Shown: in pieces, positions 5,791-11,897 of the stretch
Position numbering within the stretch: the first letter of the stretch is position 1
Layout of the letters: every line of letters begins with the position of its first letter
Assembly (NCBI GenBank): GCA_003153655.1
Contig: PMAK01000258.1
Location: 52,877 to 64,773 of the forward strand
DNA length: 11,897 nt
Reading direction: 5' to 3'
Source: Phycisphaerales bacterium
GTDB taxonomy: Bacteria; Planctomycetota; Phycisphaerae; Tepidisphaerales; Tepidisphaeraceae
The notes under the pieces: model-generated
Databases searched by the model: none
Told to the model about the DNA's origin: nothing
Seen by the model: the letters and a program-made list of their open reading frames with translations, nothing else
Program-made: the position numbers and the translations under genes

Positions 5791-6666
5791 ATGCCAGAAT
5801 CTCTTCGCATCGCAGTCACCGGCGGCAGCGGGGGGGTTGGACGATTCGTCGTCCGCCACCTCCTCGACCGCGGGCATCACGTTCTCAATCTCGATCGCAA
5901 GCCCGGCGACGACGATCGCGCACACTTCATCGATTGCGACATCCGCCAGCGCGAATCCCTTTTGCCAGTGCTCAAAGATTGCGAAATCGTCTGTCACCTC
6001 GCCGAAGTCCCCAACGTTCATTCCGGCGTCCCTTTCGACGAAGTCTACTGGAACAACACCCGCTCGACGTCGGTCGTTCTCCAGGCAGCCGCCGATCTCA
6101 AACTCAGGCACGCCGTCTATTCCAGCAGTTGCCAGGTCTATGGCTGCTGGGGCGAAAACAAAATCGCGCCCATCCGATTTCCGATCGATGAATCCCATCC
6201 CCTTCAGCCAATGAATGCCTATTCCGTCTCAAAGGTCGCCAACGAACTGTTCGCGAAATACATCTTTGCTCATGAAGGACTATCCATTTCAATCCTCCGT
6301 TTCCCTTGGGTGATGACAACGGATTTCACCGACGACGAATTGCGAAGCTTCGAACGCATCGACGAGCCGTTCCGCGACGGCTTCGAAACATTCATTCACC
6401 CGACCGATCTGGCCCGCGGCTTCGCGGCCGCCGCCGAGGCCTCCCGCCCCGGCTGCGAAATCTACAATCTCTCCGCGGCCGACATCATGTCCTGCATGTC
6501 GCTCCACCAGCGGTTCGCCAAATATCATCCCAACCTCCCGCCGCTGCCGGCAGCGTGGCCCGATCACAAGAGCCCCCTCGTGGCTGAAAAAGCGGCGAAT
6601 CTACTGAATTGGCGTCCTCTTTGGAGCTTTTCCGGACATATTAATGAAGCAAAGGCTCGCGGATAA
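5791..6666 (+). CDS. NAD-dependent epimerase/dehydratase (extended SDR), sugar-nucleotide type
   Basis: The 291-residue protein is an extended short-chain dehydrogenase/reductase. The Rossmann nucleotide site is TGGSGGVG at 10-17. D35 in LNLDRK closes the second strand, which favours NAD(H). NNT at 88-90, YSSSCQVYG at 110-118 and the catalytic pair Y144 and K148 in YSVSK complete the fold. These are the hallmarks of UDP-glucose 4-epimerase-like and dTDP-sugar dehydratase-like enzymes in the cytoplasm. The exact reaction cannot be read. HLAEVPNVHSG at 69-79 replaces the more usual HLAA segment. At 291 residues it is somewhat shorter than GalE (about 340). The ATG lies 4 residues before the Rossmann strand, so it is well placed despite having no Shine-Dalgarno sequence. 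The setting among glycosyltransferase-like genes supports supply of modified sugars for surface glycans, as inference. Confidence 0.87.
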   Translation: MPESLRIAVTGGSGGVGRFVVRHLLDRGHHVLNLDRKPGDDDRAHFIDCDIRQRESLLPVLKDCEIVCHLAEVPNVHSGVPFDEVYWNNTRSTSVVLQAAADLKLRHAVYSSSCQVYGCWGENKIAPIRFPIDESHPLQPMNAYSVSKVANELFAKYIFAHEGLSISILRFPWVMTTDFTDDELRSFERIDEPFRDGFETFIHPTDLARGFAAAAEASRPGCEIYNLSAADIMSCMSLHQRFAKYHPNLPPLPAAWPDHKSPLVAEKAANLLNWRPLWSFSGHINEAKARG

Positions 6667-6703
6667 CGTCTTGTAAGGTAGAATTCGCCGGTTCCTTTTA
6701 GCG

Positions 6704-6709
6704 AAGGAG
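6704..6709 (+). promoter_or_regulatory. Shine-Dalgarno site of the pseudopilin gene, within a small hairpin
   Basis: AAGGAG lies 7 bases before ATG 6717, which is the best-placed ribosome site in the window and fixes this start. AAGGA (6704-6708) can pair with TCCTT (6693-6697) across the loop TTAGCG, extended by two G-T wobbles, so the site may be partly hidden. A -10-like TAGAAT lies at 6679-6684. Confidence 0.7.
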
Positions 6710-6716
6710 TTCGATC

Positions 6717-7457
6717 ATGAGCAGGTCATCACAACCTTCCCGCCGGGACGCGTTTACGCTGGTGGAGCTATTGGTTGTCATCGGGATCATCGCGGTGCTG
6801 ATCGCGATCCTCTTGCCCGCCCTCACTCGCGCCCGCCAGCAGGCCATGACCGTGCAGTGCATGAGCAACATGCGCCAGGTCGGCAACGACATGCTCATTT
6901 ATGCCGACGAAAACGATGGGTATTTATTCCCAGACCACTTGGGGTGGGCCAACAGCACCGTTTATCTCACTAAACCCAATGACGGCTCGCTCACGAGTAC
7001 TGGTATATCCAATTCGCTGGTGTTGGCGAATCCGGACCAATGGAATTCCTACACCTACAACACTTGGACGGTTAAGGTGCTTGGCGTTTGGAACCCGCCC
7101 TTCATGACCTGTCCCACGGACGTTGACCCTCAACCCAATGCGCAGCACACCTATTTGCTCAACGATTATTTTGCCACAACGTTTAATGAGAAATATGGAA
7201 AAACGCTGCCCAATCACCTTTCTCCATCGGATGCGATTCTGATGGGCGAAAAGGTTTCCATTCAGGGCGACTACTACATGGAAATGGACGACCAGAGCGA
7301 TTTCCAGAAGGCGGTTGATTTCTTCCGCCACGGAACGTCGGTTGGATCAAATTACCTCATGGTCGATATGCACGTTGAAACCTTGATCATTACGGATTTG
7401 GGCCCCTGGAGTTTCAACACCGGCCTAGCTGTCACCCCAACTACCCAGTCTGATTGA
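6717..7457 (+). CDS. Type II secretion/type IV pilin-like pseudopilin with prepilin leader
   Basis: The 246-residue protein begins with a short basic leader and the prepilin motif [11 protein letters not shown] at 9-19. Cleavage by prepilin peptidase is expected between A12 and F13, with the conserved Glu at mature position +5 (E17). A membrane helix follows at about 15-35. The next segment, [20 protein letters not shown], is typical of the large planctomycete family of pseudopilin-like proteins. Such proteins usually end with an H-x9-DG motif; here the corresponding segment is [17 protein letters not shown], with eleven residues between His and Asp and Met in place of Gly, a divergent form. 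The globular domain is probably periplasmic. Planctomycetes often carry many such genes away from secretion clusters, so a link to a specific machine cannot be stated. Its stop is one base before the next ATG, so the two genes are probably co-translated. Confidence 0.9.
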   Translation: MSRSSQPSRRDAFTLVELLVVIGIIAVLIAILLPALTRARQQAMTVQCMSNMRQVGNDMLIYADENDGYLFPDHLGWANSTVYLTKPNDGSLTSTGISNSLVLANPDQWNSYTYNTWTVKVLGVWNPPFMTCPTDVDPQPNAQHTYLLNDYFATTFNEKYGKTLPNHLSPSDAILMGEKVSIQGDYYMEMDDQSDFQKAVDFFRHGTSVGSNYLMVDMHVETLIITDLGPWSFNTGLAVTPTTQSD

Positions 7458-7458
7458 C

Positions 7459-9174
7459 ATGGCGGTTGAATTCCTCTGCTTCATCGGCGGCTCACTCATC
7501 ATCCTCATCCCCGGAATCTGGCTGGCCGGCGCCCTCGCCCTCGGCAAGGACACCGTCGAACGCTGGACCTACGGCAGTTGCCTCGGGCTTGCCCTCGCCG
7601 CCTATCTTGCTTCGGTCATCAGCCATTTTGATCTCCGATTGTTCTATCCCCTCTGGACAGCAGTAGCATTCGCCTGCCTCGCGGCCCGGTGGCGATTCCC
7701 AACGAAAATCCAATATGGGCCAAATGCCAAATGGATCATTCTCATCCTCATTTTCGTCGCCGCCGCGCGCTTTGGCATCGCTCTGCCCCAGCCCCTTCCC
7801 GAGGGTCAGTACGATCCAACAGTCCATCTCATCCTCGCCGGGAAAATCCAGCAAACCCAGCACGCCATTCATGACTGGCTGCCCTTTGAATCCGTCGCGT
7901 TGAACTATCCCACCGGCAGCCACACGCTCTTGGTTGTTCTCTCCGCGCTCACCGGCTTGCCCCTGCATACCGCCTTCAAAGATCTGATCCCGCTGCTCGG
8001 CATTCTGTCCACCGCGCAGATTTATCTCTTTGCCCGCCGAGCCATCGCCGACGAATCCGCAGCCCTCTGGTCCGCCGGCGCGTATGGCCTGTTGGCATGG
8101 TTCGGCAGCAACGATTACTTCCGCTGGGGCGGATTGCCCAACGAAATGGGAATGCTCTTTTTCATTACAGTATTAACGCTCTGGCTCGACGACATCCGCG
8201 CATGGGTCCGGGTCTCGGCGATGGGCCTCATCTTTGCCGCGCTGATGCTCGTCCATCATCACTCCATGCTGGTCAGCTGCATTCTTCTCGCGGTGTCCGT
8301 CATCGTTCCCATGTCCCGATCCAACCCAGCTTCCTCCCGGAAAGTTCTCATTTTGGCTATCGCGGCGGCATGTATGCTCGACGGATTTTTCCTGATCCCC
8401 TACGCCATGAAGATCACCACATTGAATTCCACAACAATTCTTTACGACAGCGAGCCCGCGCTAAAACTCCTGAAAATTCTTTTCGGAATTGGCTTGGTCA
8501 ACGCTCCGCTCGTACTGATCGGAATTATCCTCTGGGCCACCGGTCGCGCCCCACGGATCCATCCCATCGTTATCTGGGCAATTGGCATCCTGGCAAGCCT
8601 GTTCCTTGCCACGGAATATGGCATCCCACTGATCACAAAAGCTCTGAATCACCCCCCAGCCATCGCCTTCGCGCCTTCGCGATTTCTCACGGACCTCAAT
8701 TATTTCCTACCGCTGATGGCGGGGATTTCCATCGCATTCATTCAAGCCCGGCTGCGAATAAAAACGCCCTGGGTTCTCGCCCTCATGTGCTGCGCCGCTC
8801 TCGCAGACTATCGGCAATGGAAGGGTCTGATCCGGCCCGATGAGTCCTCTTCGCCCCCGCGAGGCTTCGTCGAAGCATGCCGATGGATTCACGGCCACAC
8901 CTCTCCAGCAACGGTTGTCCTCAACCGCGATAATTGGACAACCTACCTCACCTGGCGGCGATCAACATTCACCCCACTCTCCGGCTCAGACCCGATTCCC
9001 GATCACACCATCCTGATCCATCACTTGGCCGCAATAATATCAGGAGAAATCCCGCCCGATTCCCCGGACATGACCATCGTAAAAATCCTGCCGATAGACA
9101 CGCCCTCAACACAACCCATCCTATGGACCCACACCGGCTATAAAGTCATACAAATCTGGCCAGCGCAAAGATAA
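7459..9174 (+). CDS. Polytopic membrane protein, GT-C glycosyltransferase-like, paralogue A
   Basis: This 571-residue protein has about eleven hydrophobic segments in residues 1-460, then a soluble C-terminal part of about 110 residues (465-571). It aligns along its whole length with the protein at 9402-11108. Strongly shared blocks are LRLFYPLW at 59-66, the DPTVH box at 119-123 (an acidic residue and His soon after an early membrane segment, as in GT-C lipid-linked sugar transferases), DWLPF at 139-143, LNYPTGSH at 148-155, FKDLIP at 173-178, YFRWGGLPN at 220-228, HHH at 266-268, and PSRFLTDLNYFLP at 406-418. The C-terminal part shares ACRWIHGHTSPAT at 473-485, WRRST at 499-503 and SGEIPPDSPDM at 528-538. 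I cannot name the family with certainty; DUF6541-like or GT39-like proteins are candidates. Its ATG lies one base after the pseudopilin stop, so translation is probably coupled. Confidence 0.8.
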   Translation: MAVEFLCFIGGSLIILIPGIWLAGALALGKDTVERWTYGSCLGLALAAYLASVISHFDLRLFYPLWTAVAFACLAARWRFPTKIQYGPNAKWIILILIFVAAARFGIALPQPLPEGQYDPTVHLILAGKIQQTQHAIHDWLPFESVALNYPTGSHTLLVVLSALTGLPLHTAFKDLIPLLGILSTAQIYLFARRAIADESAALWSAGAYGLLAWFGSNDYFRWGGLPNEMGMLFFITVLTLWLDDIRAWVRVSAMGLIFAALMLVHHHSMLVSCILLAVSVIVPMSRSNPASSRKVLILAIAAACMLDGFFLIPYAMKITTLNSTTILYDSEPALKLLKILFGIGLVNAPLVLIGIILWATGRAPRIHPIVIWAIGILASLFLATEYGIPLITKALNHPPAIAFAPSRFLTDLNYFLPLMAGISIAFIQARLRIKTPWVLALMCCAALADYRQWKGLIRPDESSSPPRGFVEACRWIHGHTSPATVVLNRDNWTTYLTWRRSTFTPLSGSDPIPDHTILIHHLAAIISGEIPPDSPDMTIVKILPIDTPSTQPILWTHTGYKVIQIWPAQR

Positions 9175-9401
9175 AACCCAAAGGCCCACCCGAACGTCAA
9201 CAGCCTGCACTGAGCTTGTCGAAGTGGCAAGCCAACACCTCCCGAAAGCGGCAACAGATTCTTATATACGAGCCCAAACCTTCGGCCGTCACAAAAACCG
9301 TAACCGAAAATAATATTCAATTTAAAGGACTACGCCAAAAAACGATAAACACAATTAACCTTATTTGCATTTTGATTCCTCTTCGCTTTGACTGGTAACC
9401 A
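9175..9401. other. 227-base spacer between the two paralogues
   Basis: The first half holds a REP-like element (9208-9226). The second half (about 9290-9395) is distinctly AT-rich, with tracts such as AAAATAATATTCAATTTAAA, and probably contains the promoter of the second paralogue, although I cannot fix hexamers. A 60-codon frame through this spacer shows no protein-like features. No transposon ends are seen. Confidence 0.5.
9208..9226. repeat. REP-like element CACTGAGCTTGTCGAAGTG
   Basis: The core TGAGCTTGTCGAA is one I recognise from dispersed intergenic palindromic repeats in many environmental bacteria, usually with CCCT and AGGG as ends. Here the ends are CACT and AGTG, which still pair with each other, as expected for a compensated stem. 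Only one copy is present in the window, so dispersal in this genome cannot be shown. Confidence 0.5.
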
Positions 9402-11108
9402 ATGGCGATCGAGCTGATTCGGTTTCTCACCGGCATCCTCCTCATCCTGATTCCAGGAATCTGTCTCGCGCAATATTTCTCTCTCGGAAGCAATTTCCTC
9501 GAGCGCTGCACCAACGGCAGCTCCCTCGGCCTCGCCCTGGCGATCTACCTCGCCTCCGCGACAAGTCATCTCAATCTGCGCTTGTTTTACCCGCTGTGGA
9601 TATGTCTAGGCGTCGTGGCGATCGTGCTATGGATCAAGTCGCTTTCACGCCGCGCCGCGAATTCTGATTTCTCCGCCCAGATCTGGATGTTTGTCGTGTT
9701 GGCGCTCGTCGCCCTCAGCCGTTTTGCCCTGGCTTTGCCCCAGCAACTTCCGCCCGGAGGACTCGACCCGACCTTCCATCTCCTCCTGATCAAGAAAATT
9801 CAGATCGCGCAGCATTCAATCGACGACTGGCTGCCCTTCGCGGATATGAAGCTCAATTATCCGACCGGCAGTCACGTGCTGGTCGTGGTTCTCGCCGCGT
9901 TCTCCCGGCTTCCGCTCCACACCACCTTCAAAGACCTGATCCCATTCCTGGGAATCCTCACCACCGCTCAAATTTACGTCTTCGCCCGAAAAGCGATGGG
10001 CAATCCGTCAATCGCTCTCTATTCCGCCGCTGCATATGGCCTCTGGGCCTGGTACGGAGGCATCGACTATTTCCGCTGGGGAGGACTGCCAAACGATCTG
10101 GCCATGCTCCTCTTCATGGCGATGCTCAGTCTCTGGCTCGACCATCCCAAGCGCTCCGGCATGGTCGCGATGGCCCTCCTATATGCTTCAACAGTCCTGG
10201 TGCATCACCATGTCATGGTTGTCAGCGGCGTCATTCTCCTGCTCCTGATCCTCTGGCAAATGTTCCGCGACCGCGCCGGCGCAAGCTGGCAATCCCTCGC
10301 AATCCCCGCCGTCGCCGCGATGCTTCTGAATATTTTCTTTCTCCTTCCCTATGCGATGCGCCTCGGCAGTTTTAACTCCACGGGAATGGCCGCCGCCGGC
10401 GAAGACCTGTTGCCTCTTTTACGCTTGCCCTACGACCTTGGATACGCCCTGACTCTCTTCGCGCTGCTTGGAATCATCCTTTGCGCTCTGCACAGGGTTC
10501 GCTGCCCACCCGTCGTAGCCATTCCCTCCCTCGCGCTCGCGGTCATGTTCATCTTCGGCGAGGACCTCTTTCCAATGACGCTCCGCGCCATGCACCGCAC
10601 GCCATTCACATTCTTCACCCCATCCCGTTTCCTCGGCGATCTCAATTATTTCCTCCCCATATTCGCCGGCATGACGATCTGGTTCATTCGCCAGAAGCTT
10701 CAAATGCCCCTCTGGATCACCATGCTACTCCTCGTCGCCGCATCTCTAGCGGATTGGGGCCAGTGGAAATTCACCGCCGAGATCGTAACCGTCCCACCGG
10801 CGTTCATTCGCGCCTGCGACTGGATTCAGCACAACACTCCCCCGAGCACCATCGTCGACAATCCAAGGCGATGGGCGACCTATCTCTGCTGGCGACGTTC
10901 CACCGGCACGGAGTTCCCCGTCTCCGAGCCGGCCATAAACTTTCAACCCGCATCCCAGCGCATTCTCCTGATCGCATCAGGTCAAATTCCCCCCGATTCA
11001 CCCGACATGATGATCGTCGGCATGAGCGATAAACCGAGCGACACACACTATCCCATACTATGGCAAGACCCCTCCGGTCTGGCCGTCGTTCGCGAATGGC
11101 CGAAATAG
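9402..11108 (+). CDS. Polytopic membrane protein, GT-C glycosyltransferase-like, paralogue B
   Basis: This 568-residue tandem paralogue of the preceding gene aligns end to end with it, with roughly half of the residues identical by eye. The first 66 residues match from the very first codons (MAIEL against MAVEF, then ILIPGI), which supports this ATG even without a clear Shine-Dalgarno sequence. Shared boxes include LDPTFH at 121-126, DDWLPF at 141-146, LNYPTGSH at 151-158, TFKDLIP, YFRWGGLPN, a VHHH cluster, PSRFLGDLNYFLP, TYLCWRRST and SGQIPPDSPDM. The N-terminal part has about eleven hydrophobic segments; the last 105 residues or so are soluble. The conserved Asp-Pro-Thr-x-His box suggests a GT-C fold using a lipid-linked donor, but this is inference. 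DNA-level divergence is high, so the duplication is old. A spacer with a REP-like element separates it from paralogue A, so it may have its own promoter. Its end overlaps the possible ATG of mnmG by 13 bases. Confidence 0.8.
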   Translation: MAIELIRFLTGILLILIPGICLAQYFSLGSNFLERCTNGSSLGLALAIYLASATSHLNLRLFYPLWICLGVVAIVLWIKSLSRRAANSDFSAQIWMFVVLALVALSRFALALPQQLPPGGLDPTFHLLLIKKIQIAQHSIDDWLPFADMKLNYPTGSHVLVVVLAAFSRLPLHTTFKDLIPFLGILTTAQIYVFARKAMGNPSIALYSAAAYGLWAWYGGIDYFRWGGLPNDLAMLLFMAMLSLWLDHPKRSGMVAMALLYASTVLVHHHVMVVSGVILLLLILWQMFRDRAGASWQSLAIPAVAAMLLNIFFLLPYAMRLGSFNSTGMAAAGEDLLPLLRLPYDLGYALTLFALLGIILCALHRVRCPPVVAIPSLALAVMFIFGEDLFPMTLRAMHRTPFTFFTPSRFLGDLNYFLPIFAGMTIWFIRQKLQMPLWITMLLLVAASLADWGQWKFTAEIVTVPPAFIRACDWIQHNTPPSTIVDNPRRWATYLCWRRSTGTEFPVSEPAINFQPASQRILLIASGQIPPDSPDMMIVGMSDKPSDTHYPILWQDPSGLAVVREWPK

Positions 11109-11897
11109 CTCGCGGAACCGGTAACGCACGTTGGCGAAGCAGACCAAGATTAGTTAGAAACATATCAACGGTTCACACGGAAAAGATTCCCCTGAGCACT
11201 TATTACGACATCATCGTCATCGGAGGCGGCCACGCCGGCGCGGAAGCCGCCTGGGCCGCGTCGCGCCTCGGCGCATCCGCCGCGATGATCACCATGGACC
11301 CCTCCCGCATCGGCCAGATGTCCTGCAATCCCGCCATCGGCGGACTCGCCAAAGGCCAGATGGTCCGCGAAATCGACGCCCTCGGCGGTCTCATGGGCCT
11401 CGCAACCGACGCAACCGGAATCCAATTCCGCATGCTCAATCGCTCCAAAGGTCCCGCCGTCTGGGGCCCGCGCGCCCAGGCTGACAAATACAAATACGCG
11501 AAGCAAGTCCAGAACCTGCTCGCCACCTGCCCAAATCTCACCATCCTTCCCGGCGAAGTCGCGGAAATTCACGCCGCGCCGTCAGTCACCGGCGTCACGC
11601 TCAAAGACGGCGCGCACATCAACTGCCGCGCCGTCATCGTCACCACCGGCACATTCCTCCGCGGCCTGATGCACACCGGCCAAACCCAAAGCCCCGGCGG
11701 CCGCGTCGGTGAATCCGCCGCCACCGGCCTAACCGCATCCCTCCAAAATCTGGGCCTCGAAATGGGCCGCCTCAAAACCGGCACGCCCCCGCGCCTTCAT
11801 CGCGATTCAATCGACTTCTCAGCATTCGAACCGCAGCCCGGCGACGATCAGCCCATGCCCTTTTCCTACCTCAACGAATACCACGGAAATTGGGCGC
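11096..11897 (+). CDS. mnmG: tRNA uridine-5-carboxymethylaminomethyl modification enzyme MnmG (GidA), 5' part
   Basis: MnmG is an FAD-dependent cytoplasmic enzyme that, together with MnmE, modifies U34 in several tRNAs. The frame runs off the window end, with about 235 codons of a protein usually near 630 residues. Landmarks are the FAD dinucleotide-binding motif IVIGGGHAGAEAA (from about 11216), MSCNPAIGGLAKGQMVREID, ALGGLMG, MLNRSKGPAVWGPRAQADK, TTGTFLRGLM, PGGRVGESAATGL and LKTGTPPRLH. The start is uncertain. No ATG, GTG or TTG exists in frame between 11099 and the FAD motif. ATG 11096 overlaps the previous gene by 13 bases and gives an unusual Arg-rich leader of about 37 residues before YDIIVIGGG. 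CTG 11192 would give the normal short N-terminus, with a weak GGAAAAG 6 bases ahead. Confidence 0.93.
   Translation, partial: MAEIARGTGNARWRSRPRLVRNISTVHTEKIPLSTYYDIIVIGGGHAGAEAAWAASRLGASAAMITMDPSRIGQMSCNPAIGGLAKGQMVREIDALGGLMGLATDATGIQFRMLNRSKGPAVWGPRAQADKYKYAKQVQNLLATCPNLTILPGEVAEIHAAPSVTGVTLKDGAHINCRAVIVTTGTFLRGLMHTGQTQSPGGRVGESAATGLTASLQNLGLEMGRLKTGTPPRLHRDSIDFSAFEPQPGDDQPMPFSYLNEYHGNWA

Noticed and set aside
5698..6198. Upstream extension of the minus-strand TMTC-like reading frame (167 extra codons to ATG 6198)
   Set aside because: Most of it (5791-6198) lies opposite the well-supported SDR gene, it has no homology-like features, and the membrane protein is complete from GTG 5697.
9216..9398. 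60-codon frame in the spacer between the two membrane-protein paralogues
   Set aside because: It begins with TTG inside the REP-like element, has no ribosome site, and crosses the AT-rich presumed promoter region. No protein-like features are seen.
11165..11572. Minus-strand frame opposite mnmG (135 codons)
   Set aside because: The plus strand clearly encodes MnmG. The minus product is a typical antisense shadow of GC-rich coding sequence.
1..11897. CRISPR array, insertion sequence, integrase attachment sites or defence system
   Set aside because: No spaced direct repeats, terminal inverted repeats with a transposase, tRNA-linked junctions or nuclease-like proteins were visible. All larger frames are explained by glycan, surface or tRNA-modification genes.

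Overview
The window looks like a chromosomal segment of a planctomycete, probably from the Phycisphaerae side of the phylum. This is an inference from gene content: a PEP-CTERM secreted protein, a pseudopilin with the [24 protein letters not shown] leader, several TPR/SPINDLY-type and GT-C-type glycosyltransferase-like proteins, a GC-rich coding style, and several genes without a Shine-Dalgarno sequence. I see no insertion sequence, phage gene, CRISPR array, tRNA or rRNA.

Layout. Positions 1-194 are the tail of a TPR-linked glycosyltransferase, followed at 259-2025 by a complete TPR plus SPINDLY/O-GlcNAc-transferase-like protein. A 271-base intergenic stretch (2026-2296) follows. It is the most structured non-coding DNA here: repeated ATTGAT boxes, a candidate promoter, and two hairpins, one of about 21 base pairs, in the presumed 5' leader of a PEP-CTERM protein gene (2297-3133). 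That gene ends at a textbook intrinsic terminator (3171-3195). tilS (tRNA-Ile2 lysidine synthetase, short form) starts with GTG only 15 bases after the terminator's T-run. It converges, with a 3-base gap, on a minus-strand TMTC-like membrane protein with C-terminal TPRs (4123-5697). That gene is divergent from an NAD-dependent sugar epimerase/dehydratase-like SDR (5791-6666), and a small palindrome lies between them. Next come a pseudopilin (6717-7457) and, one base later, the first of two paralogous polytopic membrane proteins (7459-9174 and 9402-11108). The two are separated by a 227-base spacer holding a REP-like element and an AT-rich stretch. The window ends inside mnmG/gidA (from 11096 or about 11192), a tRNA-modification gene.

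How it fits together. Most of the window concerns the cell envelope and glycans: two soluble TPR glycosyltransferases, three polytopic GT-C-like proteins, a sugar-nucleotide SDR, a PEP-CTERM surface protein and a pseudopilin. PEP-CTERM proteins are known to be associated with exosortase and exopolysaccharide production, but no exosortase is present here. The two tRNA modification genes (tilS, mnmG) are housekeeping. I do not see a complete new system. The points most worth following are the structured leader of the PEP-CTERM gene, the pseudopilin coupled to a duplicated, functionally unassigned membrane-protein family, and the unclear start codon of mnmG.
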